Assembly (NCBI GenBank): GCA_029204225.1 | Contig: CM055109.1 | Coordinates: forward strand, 47,492,612-47,556,611 | Direction: 5' to 3' | Source: Diphasiastrum complanatum | Lineage: Eukaryota; Streptophyta; Lycopodiopsida; Lycopodiales; Lycopodiaceae | DNA: 64,000 bases | Part shown: piece by piece, positions 13,443-25,300 of the stretch | How the letters are laid out: the number at the start of each line of letters is the position of its first letter | Position numbering within the stretch: the first letter of the stretch is position 1 | Position numbers and translations under genes: made by a program | Notes under the pieces: generated by a model | What the model was told of the DNA's origin: nothing | What the model saw: the letters and a program-made list of their open reading frames with translations, nothing else | Databases searched by the model: none

Positions 13443-14200
13443 GCTATGATACCATGTGAAAGTACTGTATTTTAGGTCCATAAATGGATCTACAAAAGAT
13501 CCACAAGAGTGATTGGATGCTTGCTTAACAATCTATCAAAAAACTAGACACAAAAAAGTTGATCTAGATTGGCAATTTGACAAACAACAAGCATTAACAA
13601 TCAAAAGCATTGATCAACATTGAAATCCGAGCCCACACGTACAAGCCACAGCCTGATGTACGGCCTGTAGACTGAGAGTGAAGTAGAAATCAATTTGGTT
13701 TCATTCGAATCACAAAAATTGAATGTACATAGTGAACTAGCTTGAGATTGCCCATGAGCTCCAAAAATATTCTATCTTCTCACTATAGGAGCTTGGAATG
13801 CATAGCAAATTTGACTTCCTTTGTGAAGTTAGGTGGATTCCCAACATGTAATAAGGAAGTTAACTCAGGCTTTTTGCCCTAAAATGAAACCTTAGTCTAT
13901 TTCCTAGAGTCATGCTTGGCAAATAGCTAGTTGGTCAATTTTCACCTTAAATCTAGGATCTAGGTCCTATAAACTAGAAATCACTACCAAAATGACATGA
14001 TCAACCCTATGGACTTGACCTAACCTACATTAGGAGTAGATTTCCACGTGGCATCTTGGCCTCACATGCGTGGAATCCACTTATGTACAAAATTTATATT
14101 ATACTACATGGTTTTTGATCAAGCTAGATTTGCCTAATTTTTTTCAATTTATCACAGTTTTTCCTAGAGGTCTTTACAACAACAGTAATGCACTATGTGA
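13443..14200 (-). repeat. LTR-retrotransposon relic on the minus strand: primer-binding site plus LTR
   Basis: Read on the minus strand, the sequence runs ...CTTTCACA then TGGTATCATAGCC at 13443-13456. That is an LTR ending in CA followed by a near match to the initiator tRNA-Met primer-binding site. The LTR would extend rightwards from about 13455; its far end is not clear and is put near 14200. The leader TGGACCTAAAATAC resembles the LTR end at the start of the window. No gag or pol is visible in the interior (12400-13440), so it is a non-autonomous or decayed copy. Confidence 0.5.
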
Positions 14201-15120
14201 TGTGATCCTACTATGTTGGTTATAGATCGAATAATATCTATACTTCTTGAATTACTTTCACTCTTTCTAATGATCTCTTGTTCTGTGGAATCAGATAGTA
14301 TGATACAATGGAGTTCACGGAAGAACTCCGATTCACACTTCCGCTGACTGATGATTGACTCTGATTCACCTATGGTGTGTCTATTTTTATCATCCTATAT
14401 ATGTTTTTGTTATTATGTATATAAATACATCAGTTGCGACAGTCATAAAGATTGCAACCTTATCGTTTAGAGCGAACTGTATAGGTAACAGTCGTGAAGT
14501 GGTGCAATTACTGCATAGTGAATGGTGGCGTAGTCTGTATTGAATAGAGCAAAGCGAGGGCTTCCTATTGAGTGGTGACAGGGTCGATCGGTCGTTGAGT
14601 TGATCGTTTGCCCTTGAGTCGATGTCGGGTAGGTTGAAGTTGATCCTGCTTTGTTTCAAAGTCGATGTATATATAGACTGTTCGACTTATGTGAGTAAAG
14701 CTGCATGTTGTTGTAGAGAGAGAATATCTACATAGTATAGATGTACTCAAGAGATGAATTCAGGTCAGTAGGAGGAAATATTAAACTCCAACGAAGGGGT
14801 CAAGATGGGGAACCCCTCAGAAGGAGAATCTTTATTATGCAAGACCAATTGGCTTTAGACCAACTACATACACATGGAAAAAGGTATCTCCAAATTCCCA
14901 TATGTGGTATTCGTACCATGATTTTTGTACACAGTTGGCCACACGAAATGAATTTGTTTATCACTTCCATATTTTACCTTGTTTGTGTGAGGTTTAATGA
15001 ATGTTATCTCTAAAAAAAAGTGTTGCCTTTTCGCATTCATGCATTTTGTGTTCTTAGGGCACGATGTCTCTTTGAGCTCCTGTTCATGCAATGATGTGTT
15101 CATGGATTGGCGATACCCTA
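14201..15120. other. Intergenic DNA, nothing recognised
   Basis: Overlapping short reading frames occur on both strands, none with a recognisable motif. No repeat unit was noticed. Confidence 0.4.
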
Positions 15121-15122
15121 GT

Positions 15123-15625
15123 CAAGTCTCAAGTGAATTCCTCATATGTTCATACTTATCAGCATCATTTGTAAGGAAGATGCAATATCAATATCATTTG
15201 TAAGGAAGATGCAATATCAACGTTGCACGATTGACGATAATCCAGTTAAGTCTCAAGTGAATTCTTCATATGTTCATACTTATCAGCATCATTTGTAAGG
15301 AAGATGCAATATCAACATCATTTCTAAGGAAGATGCAATATCAACATCATTTATAAGGAAGATGCAATATCAACATTGCACAAGTTTTGAATTTTTTTTA
15401 ACTCTTTGTAAATTTTCACAAGTCTCAAGTGATTATCAACAATGACAATTCATTCTTGTGTTCATACTCATCACCATCATTTTCAAGGAAGGTGCAATAT
15501 CAATAGTAGCCAATTTTTTAAACTCTTGGTACATTTTCACACGTCTGAAGTGATTATCATCAATAACAATTCATTCATGTACTCATCAACATCATTTTCA
15601 AGAAAGATGCAATATCAACAATAGC
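15123..15625. repeat. Tandem and dispersed copies of a 29-bp unit
   Basis: The unit is CATCATTTGTAAGGAAGATG followed by CAATATCAA. It occurs at least seven times: around 15165, 15194, 15288, 15316, 15345, 15474 and 15590, the last two more diverged. A longer block containing GTCTCAAGTGAATT and TCATATGTTCATACTTATCAG also appears twice (near 15125 and 15250), giving a higher-order repeat. No coding role is apparent. Confidence 0.85.
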
Positions 15626-15896
15626 CAATTTTTGAGTTTTTCTTGTTTTACTGTGTAATAATAACTATCCCAGCTTTTATTAAAAAAAGTAGGGTAATCC
15701 CATTACATCAAACATGCAACTCATATAGTTTATAATAGCTTATTATTGTGACTAAGTGCAAACACTTTTAAGCAAACCTATAGTGAGTCATTAAGAATTT
15801 GAGATCACTTTGACGCTAGGAGAGAGGGAGAAAGAGAGGATAATAGCACTTTTAATTATACTACTTTTACATGCATGTAAGAGCCGTTGAAATCCT

Positions 15897-15899
<3 letters not shown>

Positions 15900-15934
<35 letters not shown>
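15900..15934. repeat. Poly-C tract of 35 bases
   Basis: Uninterrupted run of C on the plus strand, directly before a strongly pyrimidine-rich stretch. It may be longer or shorter in reality, because such runs are prone to sequencing error. Confidence 0.9.
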
Positions 15935-15936
<2 letters not shown>

Positions 15937-15937
<1 letters not shown>

Positions 15938-16388
15938 CCTCTTTTCTACATGCAACGTTTCTCTTTTGAATTCTGCGGCCAATTCTCTTTCCCTCCTCTC
16001 CTCTCTTTTTCACTCCATCTCTCCCCCTCCTTCGATCCTCTTCTACATACCTCTTCTTCCCTTCCCTTCCTTTCGCTCCTCCAAGAGATCTCTGCTGGAT
16101 ACGGATCGCAATTACTGCCTTGTATCTATGCTCATAATGTACATCGGTTTTTCATCCAACAATTGAAGCCGCAGGTCAAGCAAGCGCTCTTCGAGCATTT
16201 CCGTCCCTGCCGCTTTTATGGTTGAGGCAAAGCAGGAAGAAGCTGAGTGACGATGGCGTCTTCTTGCCCGTATTCGGCTGCTCAATAGTGTGTGTATCAA
16301 CGGCTTGCTCTTGCGCTGCTGCGGATTTGCCGGAGAAAGGAATCGTGTAAAGCAGGAAGCTTACTCATAGAGAACTTTGTGAATCGTG
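15937..16388 (+). promoter_or_regulatory. Pyrimidine-rich promoter/5' leader, probably of the kinesin-14 gene
   Basis: From about 15970 to 16085 the plus strand is dominated by C and T blocks (CTCTTTCCCTCCTCTCC and similar), as is typical of plant core promoters and leaders. It is followed by about 300 bases without repeats leading to the ATG at 16389. No clear TATA box was found. Assignment to the kinesin depends on the first-exon inference for that gene. Confidence 0.45.
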
Positions 16389-19300
16389 ATGGAGGTGAAA
16401 TCGCCATTCAAGCCTTGCAAAGCCCCTGGAAGCGCAAGGAAGGATCCACACTGTGTAAGATTTCTCAATAACGTTAGATAGGAAGAATCCTTTTTGCAAT
16501 TTTTAGTTGAATATATGGCAGGAGTCAAGACTTTCATTAATGGTAGTTGAGTGCAGCATCTTCTTATTCCTAGAATGCGCGATTGAGTTGGTCATCTTAG
16601 TCCTTTCCATTCTGACGACTTGTGATGTGAAGAGACGGCAATTTTATTTATCTTAGAATATTTGAACAGATTCAGGGGGGTATTTGTTACATCAGCATAT
16701 AATTCCTGTTTAGCCTACGAAGGACCCTTTCCTTTGTGTTGAAGTTATGATGTTCCAGGATGCTTCAAAAGTGACACTTAAAATGACAACAATGTACACG
16801 TGTCCTGAGAAGGACAACTTTGCTCTTTCATACGTTGCATTTCAGTTGAATCTGAATAGACTTTAATCTCATATCCTAGGCTCCTTGGACAGTTGATACT
16901 CCACCATTCCTTGCTCTATGATTTGTGCAGTTCAAGAACCTTTCTCAGTTTTAATAAATAGTCTTATTGCTAGGTACTGGCTTTTGGTTAGCTTCCTGTT
17001 AAAAAGGGCAAAACACAAGTAGTAGATGCATGGTATCGTTGGCATTAACATTGACTAGGTTCAGCTATGTGAGGTTTGTATTACACAAGTCATTGAAACA
17101 TCCTTTACAAGTATAAAATAACAACCATTATTTTATAGCTTATTGTATTCACTTTCACACATTTTTGACTTGGTTGATGAGTGTAGGAAAAAAAGAGGAA
17201 CATTTTTCCAGTTTAAAAAACCTTGAAAATGATGTGAACTCCATTCTAGATGTGGAATGAAATAATTTAAATCTTGGGAAAAAAAAATCGGAATATCGCA
17301 TCAAACATTTAGATACTTTTTAGCATAAGATAATTCACATTTGGTTGTCGTATATGCCTCCAATGTGAACAATCCTATATTGCAACTTGCAAGTTGTCTA
17401 CAATCAAAAGCACCTACAACATTGAAGTACCTTATTGAGTGGTTTAAGCATTTCTTTCATGCTATCATTATCAATTACTGGTTGTGATGATTCTTTGGTA
17501 GTGGTGGATGCTCCCAAATTGTTAGATTTCTTTCTTAGCATAATAGAAACAAAACTTGATTGAGTTTCATGAGGATATTTTTGCCTTAGGAGTTTAGGAT
17601 ATTCCCCTTTAGAAGTTGAAAGTAAAGAAGTTGAAAAATTATTGCACTTATTTCACATATAATCATGGATTAACAAGATAGATTACATTGTATTATTCAA
17701 ATTCAATGTAGCCATAAATTCCTTTGATAAGTTGTGAGTTAGTTAGGATTTTCTTTCCTTGCCATGAGCTTTAGGGGTTTGACTTTGATTTTCGACACAA
17801 ATGAGGACATACAAGAAAGAATTCAATATAGCCATGAACAAGTCTTATTATGTAAAATGGGTGCTCGCTTTCCTCGTAGATGTGCAATGCTTCGAGAGTG
17901 TTCAAGGATTCGGCAATGTTTCGGATCGAAACGTTGCAAGATATAAATTTTTTGTGTTTTTTTGGTTTTTTTTTTTAAACTATGTGTTGGGGTGGGAAAA
18001 ACCACATTTAGGGTTGTAAATTTTTTTTCAAACACATTGCAAAGCATAGTAATATGTAAGTACTAATTGAACAAAGCATATGACATTGAAGTCCATTCAC
18101 AAATTGAACAAAGCATTCAGGCTTCAGGATGCTGCATACCAAAATTGAAATTTGAAATCAATCACATAGTGTAGACTACAGTGCTAAGTGTATATGATAT
18201 AAAAACATGGAAATTGGTCCACATTTTACTGATGCCTCATGAGAATGATCAATATGTCTGATGTCATAAACGATAAAGATGGATGTAGTGTGTTGCACAC
18301 GGGGTCCATACAATAGTAGCAAGGTAGTCCCTCTCCAAAAGCTCACCCATAGCCATAGTTGCTGGCATTGTGGTGACCACTTGCACCACATGTTGAGCAC
18401 CCTCGCAAGCTGCAATCTCTCTCACCATGTCACAAGAGATAATGATGTTAGCAAAGGCAAATGCAAGGTATTCATTGTAAAAAAATTGGCGTGTAAGTCT
18501 AGTGGTTGCTTCATGGTGTGTTTGTTGCCACCTTGTAGGCACTGTGATCTGTTGCCATAGCTGCCATAGGAACTGCCGCTTGTGCTGAACCTGGCCAACT
18601 ACCCTCAATAGGCCCTCTCCCAATTGACACCCCTGACGGAAAAGCCTCTCATGTAGTGTTGTTGTTGTTGATGGTGGTTATGATGGGCTTGGCTCTGTCG
18701 ATGAAGTTCGTGATGTTCCTGATATCGATGGACTAGGTCGCGATGGCCCTGTTGTTGTTGCTGATGGAGGTCGTGATGGGCTTGTTGTTGATGAACTAGG
18801 CCATGATGGCCCTGTGCCGCTACTGCCAGCCCTTGAGTTTGTGCCAATAGAACCTAACTGCACACCAATCTATATCTTGGGCACAGTCGTTGCTCCTCCT
18901 CCATCAATAGGCAATCTCGCTCAGGTGCAGGAACTACCACGCATGGGGCAATGCCCATGGTCCGCCCATCTCCCATAGCAAATCAAGCAAGTGTGCTCTG
19001 ATCCTTGTCGCCATGTTGTAAAATGTGGCACCACAAAACAAGCAATGCCATCTGTGTGCACCTGAACATGTAGAACCTACGATGTCTCCCTCCGAGAGAT
19101 CCACTTTTGCCCACAAGCCTTGTCCCGCCATAGGCATGGCTATAGAAATCCTCAAGACGCTATAAAAAAGGTCAAAAACTTAAAGGAAGTGGATAACTGG
19201 ACAAAGGGAGCTAAAACAAGCTTAGAGCTGCCTAAGCCTAAACCGTAATGCCAATGGATGCCTAAGACCTACCCTAAACAAGCCTAGAGGTGCCTGACCT

Positions 19301-22300
19301 ATCCCTCCACCTAGAAGAAACAATGCAAAATCCCATATGCACACCAACCACATGAATGCTCATAGTGACCACCTATGCATAAAGAAGCTTGAGACGTGCA
19401 ATCACTCTCTCCCTAGCAACCCTACAGCCAATCTAGCGAGAGAAATCACTCAAAATGATGCTCTATAGCCTCCAAACAAAGCAACGAAACAAAGGGTGAA
19501 AAAAGTTCCAAGAAGTTGCTTTGTTGCAAATCCCCCACATAATCATTGTTGCGCTCTTCTGTGCTACATTCACGTTGCACTCGTCATGGCCTTCACATAG
19601 GGTGCTTACACTACCCATTTGGCCAGCTCTCTCCACAATGTTTATTGTCTCCAACTTGATGCATTGGATTGCGGTTGTAATAAAAAAAATTTATAGGTTC
19701 TTTTGGAATAGTGTTTCGGAATTCTTGAATGTAGCGCTTCGAAACGTCGTTCCAAAGCAACACATTTTCCTTGTGCTAAACAAGATAGTTTTGAGTGCTT
19801 GGTCCTTGATCAAATTGTAATATGAGCTGTTTTGTGAGTTTTGGTCCTCCTTCAAGAAGGAATTTTGGGAATCTTGTTGACAAGAATGGAGAATCAAGAG
19901 GGCTTGTGAGAAAAATAGTGCTATATCAAAAGAGATTTGAATTTTTTACATGTAAAAGGTTTCTAAAAGCATTTTCTCCCTAAATGTACTACTTATTTAG
20001 TCTTGCTTTATAGTTTATGCTAGATAGGGAAATAATAAATTTTGAAACTTTGAGAGGTGTAAGTTACTTTTGCACCAACCTTGGCAATGTTCACATGTTG
20101 TGTAGATTTTCAAAGGTACAATATTTTAGTATTTTATAAGTTAGAATGACGAAGCTTCATTCTATCTTGCATTTACGATGATCGCCAATGTCATTGGAAC
20201 ATCTTGTAGAGAACTAGGCAACAATATAATAGAATGATAAGTTGTCAATAGTTTATCAATCTCCAACTAAGCTATCAATAACAATCAACTATGAATCAAT
20301 TGCTTGCCCTCTTGACTCTTTCAAAATAGCATTGCATTCGATTCCTTCTTAAAAGGAGCTAATAGTTTGTACAATCATTATATATCTAAATGAGGCAAGA
20401 TGATGTCTACTTGTAGTATGTTTGGTCCATTTAGGGTCGGGGAAAGAGGAACCTTGCTTTCACAACGTAGGCCTTTGATGACATGCATATATGTGGTAGG
20501 TGGGGTCTACTTAATCAATCACATATTTTGCTATTTGTTCTTGTAAACAAGTGTACTATATGTTGTGAAAAGTTTTTGCACTTGGTGTGTGTGGTCGGGC
20601 TAGGGATTGAACCTAGGACCTCCCACATTCCGGTGGGGTGCTCTAACACTGAGCTACCCGTCCATTTGTGTTCCAAGAGTGTTGTGCAAGGGCTATAGCC
20701 TTGACACTTTCTAACACTCCCCCTCAAGGCATAGCCCTTTTTAGCTACACCCACCTAGACCACACCCACAACCATGGCTCTGATACCATGTGAAAAGTTT
20801 TTACACTTGGTGCGTGTGGTCGGGCTAGGGATTGAACGTAGGCCTCCCCCATTCCGATGGGGTGCTCTACCACTGAGCTACCTGTCCATTTGTGTTCCTA
20901 GAGTGTTGTGCAAGGGCTATAGCATGACATTTTCTAACACTCCCCCTCAAGGCATAGCCCTGATACCATGTGAAAAGCTTTTACACTTGGTGCGTGTGGT
21001 TGGGCTAGGGATTGAACCTAGGACCTCTCCCATTTTGGTGGGGTGCTCTACCACTGAGCTACCCGTCCATTTGTGTTCCTAGAGTGTTGTCAAGGGCTAT
21101 AGCCTTGACACTTTCTAACACTCCCCCTCAAGGCATAGCCCTGATACCATGTGAAAAGTTTTTACACTTGGTGCGTGTAGTCAGGCTAGGGATTGAACCT
21201 AGGACTTCTCCCATGCCGGTGGGGTGCTCTACCACTGAGCTACCCGTCCATTTGTGTTCCTAGAGTGTTGTGCAAGGGCTATAGCCTTGACACTTTCTAA
21301 CGCTTCCCCTCAAGGCATAGCCCTGATACCATGTGAAAAGTTTTTACACTTGGTGCGTGTGTTCGGGCTGGGGATTGAACCTAGGACCTCCCCCTTTCCG
21401 GTGGGGTGCTCTACCACTGAGCTACCTGTCCATTTGTGCTCCTAGAGTGTTGTGCAAGGGCTATAGCCTTGACACTTTCTAACACTCCCCCTCAAGGCAT
21501 AGCCCTTTTTAGCTACCGCCCGCCTAGACCACACCCACAACCATGGCTCTGATACCATGTGAAAAGTTTTTAAACTTGGTGTGTGTGGTCGGGCTAGGGA
21601 TCGAACCTAGGACCTCCCCCATTCCGGTGGGGTGCTCTACAATTGAGCTACCCATCCATTTGTGTTCCAAGAGTGTTGTGAGAGGGCTATGCCTTGAGGG
21701 GGAGTGTTAGAAAGTGTCAAGGCTATATAGCCACTGCACAACACTCTTGGAACACAAATGGATGGGTAGCTCAATGGTAGAGCACCCCACCGAAATCGGG
21801 GAGGTCCTAGGTTCAATCCCTAGCCCGACCACACACACCAAGTGTTAAACCTTTTCACATATGCAACATTTATAAAGTCCTAATCCAAGGATCCTTTTCT
21901 AAGCATGCCAAATCAAGCAAGCACAAAGGGTATGCATGGTGGACAAACCAACCCAACCAATCCTAGATCAAACCGATCTAGCCCCCAAGCTGTGGATCAA
22001 TCTCAAAGAGGAATGAGGAATCACACCAGCAGCATACGGCTAGCACCATAAACAAGCATACACTAGTGAGAGCCCAATAGGTATACTTATACCCATGCAC
22101 CACTAGTAGTGCACTGTGACACCTCTGCAGCCTATCTGGGCCATGTCATCCAGTTTCCCAATGACTCACTGATAGATCCATACCAATCCACCATGAGTTT
22201 AGGCCTACAACCATTAATTATGACGTTGCACATAAGGGCCCCAATTCCCTGATAGTCACAATTAACTTATGGGTTGTAGGTCTACTGATCCCTAGCGTGG

Positions 22301-25300
22301 ACAAGCTACCCGAGACCAGTCGTGGGCATGACAACATGGTACTCCGATTGTGGAACATGAGACGACATGTTCATTTTGCCATCTCCTTCAAGTGAATTGC
22401 CTAAGGCTCCAAGTAAAATAACATCATTATAAGTCCTAATTGCATCTTGCTTAATATTCTATAAAACACTAAACCTAGAAGGTGCTACAAAAATGAAGAT
22501 GTTGCAAAAATAATGTATGTTGGAGACGAAGAAAACGTTGTACTAAAGACGATGCCCAAAAAATGTTGACTTCAAAGAAGATTCCTTAATTATAGATGAT
22601 CAATGATGAAGATGCCTCAAAAGCGTTAATTGCAAAAGTGAAAATGTTGAAGAAGAATTTTTCAAAAGTGGATTGAAGCATATGCTAAAACAAACATGTT
22701 CCCTTATGTTGCACGGTTGTAGCATATACATACTACAAGGAAGAATGACATTTTGACCCATCATCATAATTAGTCACATCATAACAACTTATAACATATT
22801 TGAACTCATAGCTTAGAGGGCATCCTTTGCTTTTGATAATAGTTCTATTACGTTTTAGAGCACAATGTTTCAAAACATGAACACGACGCTTTTTTAAAAT
22901 GGTTTTGGAATTTTAAAGAGTTTTGAGTTGGAACTTAAAAATAAAGACTTTGATTGTTAGAAAGGATTTTCAAGTGGGGCCTTGCCAAACAATTGGTTGG
23001 GGTAAAAAAACAACATAAACATAGTTCAAATTGATGCATGGGCAATTTTAAGTCCATTTATAATAGCTTGTAGACTAAAGTTTGAGGAAAGATTTCACAA
23101 GCAAAACATTGCACAAATCATGGCAAGTTGCACCTAGATGATGATTACTACTGTATGTGATACAATATATGCCAAGATATGCATCTTAGAGCTCATTATT
23201 ATGCATGGAAATGCTTTGGTCTTTCAATAGATGTTCAACATTGGTCTTAGAGGCACAAAAATTGCCACAAAAAACATATGACATTTCAAAAGAGTTGGTG
23301 CAATGTTTTGTGCATGTATCAATGTTGGCAAGATGAAAACTTTCACACAGCTAAATTATAAAGTCCTGCCTTGGATGCTGAAACAAGAGAAACCAAGGGA
23401 AGGATGGTGGATCAATTCAACCCAACCAAACCTCATATCTAGCCCCCAAGCTATGAACCACTAGCAATTTCTCTATAGGAGGGAGAGATATCAATCCAAC
23501 AGCATGCAAGTACCATTTCATAATCAAGCATGCTCTAAGATGAAGCCTATGGATATACTTATACCCTCCAAGGCTCCTTCTCTATTGGGAGTAAATTGTG
23601 ACACCTCACTTGGACACCTCAATATCCTGATTGGGCCACATTAGCCACACCACCTATGAATCACTGATAGCACCATGCATATTCACCATGAGTTTTAGGC
23701 CTCTAACCACTAATTATGATTAGGGTCCATGAGGGCTCCAACCCCTCATAATCATAACTAGTATATGGGTCTAGATAGGCCCTTGAACCTGTTACGAGAT
23801 ATTAATCTAGGGTTAGAGCTTCATGGGCATGACATTCTTCCCAGCGCAGGTTGGTTTTTTTGATCAAGCCAGGATAACTGGCTGTGAGTTTTTCGGATCA
23901 GCGAGCTTACTCCATGTCGTATATCTGCCTGTGGAGTTGTTTGCCCTGCCACAAGTCTGTCTGACCGGTGCAAAATACTTTCTCGGGCTAGCTGATCAAT
24001 GGCCAGTTTGCCTACATGGGGCAGTGTGCCCAGAGGTCTGTTTTTTGTACAATAGTCAGAACCATTTACTGGTCTTGACTCTAGATTGATAGATTTGTAG
24101 TGGGTAAAGTCAACCGTAGCTACAATGATGGTCGATAATCGAGACTAGGCATCTAGTCTAAGGTGCGTCAGATGTGTTGCAAGCAAGACTTGGCATGGTG
24201 AGTTGTCAGAGACATTAGTGAGGACATTCAATGCTTGACTTAGTTGAGGTGCAATGAGAAGCTAGTAGGTAGTTATTGGGTTGATTAAGATTACTACTCT
24301 TCTGTTCTTAGCCATGAGAGTTAGGTAACAAATGTCATTGTTCAAAGCATAGAAAGCATGTGGAAGGGCTACCATTTGTATTTATTACTACCACTTGAAT
24401 TTGAAATATATCACATTTTGTACTTTTGATACATACCATAGTAAACTTCAAGTTTGGCAAACATGGGTTCTAGAGCTCATTACCACCCAGTGAACCGTAC
24501 CTTCTCTCTGAAATCATAGGCAATAGATTCTTGAGGTATCGTGCTCTTATGAGCTTTGATGGGAGCGATAACATGCGAAGGAACTTGAGGTACTTGAGAC
24601 AATGTTCCGTTGAATCATTGTTTGAATTTCTTTGAAGTGCGATTTCGATTCCAACCAATATTAGTGTTAATTGGTTTGAATTGTGAGAATCGGTCGATTC
24701 CAATTGTCGATTCGAGCTCAACCATGAAACATTGTTGAGCACTCGTTGTTCATAGGAAGCAACCTCATGTTTTTGGATTGATGGTGCTTGAAATAAATCG
24801 CTAGAATATTATTGGATTTGTAATCCACTCATATGATGGGTTTGCCGTATCTAGTCTTTAGTAGATTCACCCTCAACATCATGCTCTTGTGGGTTATTAA
24901 ACATTGGAAGGAGAATCATGTTAAAAAAAACATGTAGCAAAGAAATATAAACATCCATGCCCATACAAAAGTTGAACAATGAAGGTGAAGCAAGAGATAC
25001 AGGATTTGGAAAAGTAGCTGGTTGGACTAGAGATTGTAGTATGAATCATTTGATTGTACTTGTGAAACTAGTGTATTGTTTTGTAGATTTCATGGACAAC
25101 TCGACTCATCCATAGATGTATGTGCCTATGTTTCTTTTGTAGATCTGATTGATGGATAATTTTATTTATATCTTATTTGTTGATATATGTGTGTCCTTGC
25201 ATTATTATGTAATTCTCTGGGTTTTTGAAGCCCTACGTTTCAAACCTTGATGTTGAAAAGCTGTACATGATTCTTAGTGAGTTGATGAGAGGAAGCCATG

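Larger units (their letters stand above)
20564..21859 (-). mobile_element. Tandem array of TRIM retrotransposons whose LTR carries a tRNA-like gene
   Basis: Read on the minus strand, the unit is LTR (TGTTAGAAAG...CTTTTCACA, about 152 bp), then TGGTATCAGAGCC (initiator tRNA-Met primer-binding site), a short interior, then the polypurine tract GAGGGGGAG directly before the next TGTTAG. These are the features of a terminal-repeat retrotransposon in miniature. Six LTRs lie head to tail, and a seventh in inverted orientation closes the array. Interiors 1 and 5 are about 72 bp. Interiors 2-4 are only about 29 bp: they share one deletion that removes the 3' part of the primer-binding site and most of the spacer, giving units of about 181 bp instead of 225 bp. 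Each LTR contains a 71-nt tRNA-like sequence. There is no coding capacity, so movement would need enzymes from another LTR element. Confidence 0.85.

Noticed and set aside
20593-20663. A genuine nuclear tRNA gene
   Set aside because: The cloverleaf is good, but the anticodon loop lacks U33, one acceptor pair is mismatched, and every copy sits inside an LTR with primer-binding site and polypurine tract.
20483-21445. Four repeated plus-strand frames containing GLGIEPRTS
   Set aside because: They are the antisense translation of the tRNA-like part of the TRIM LTRs.
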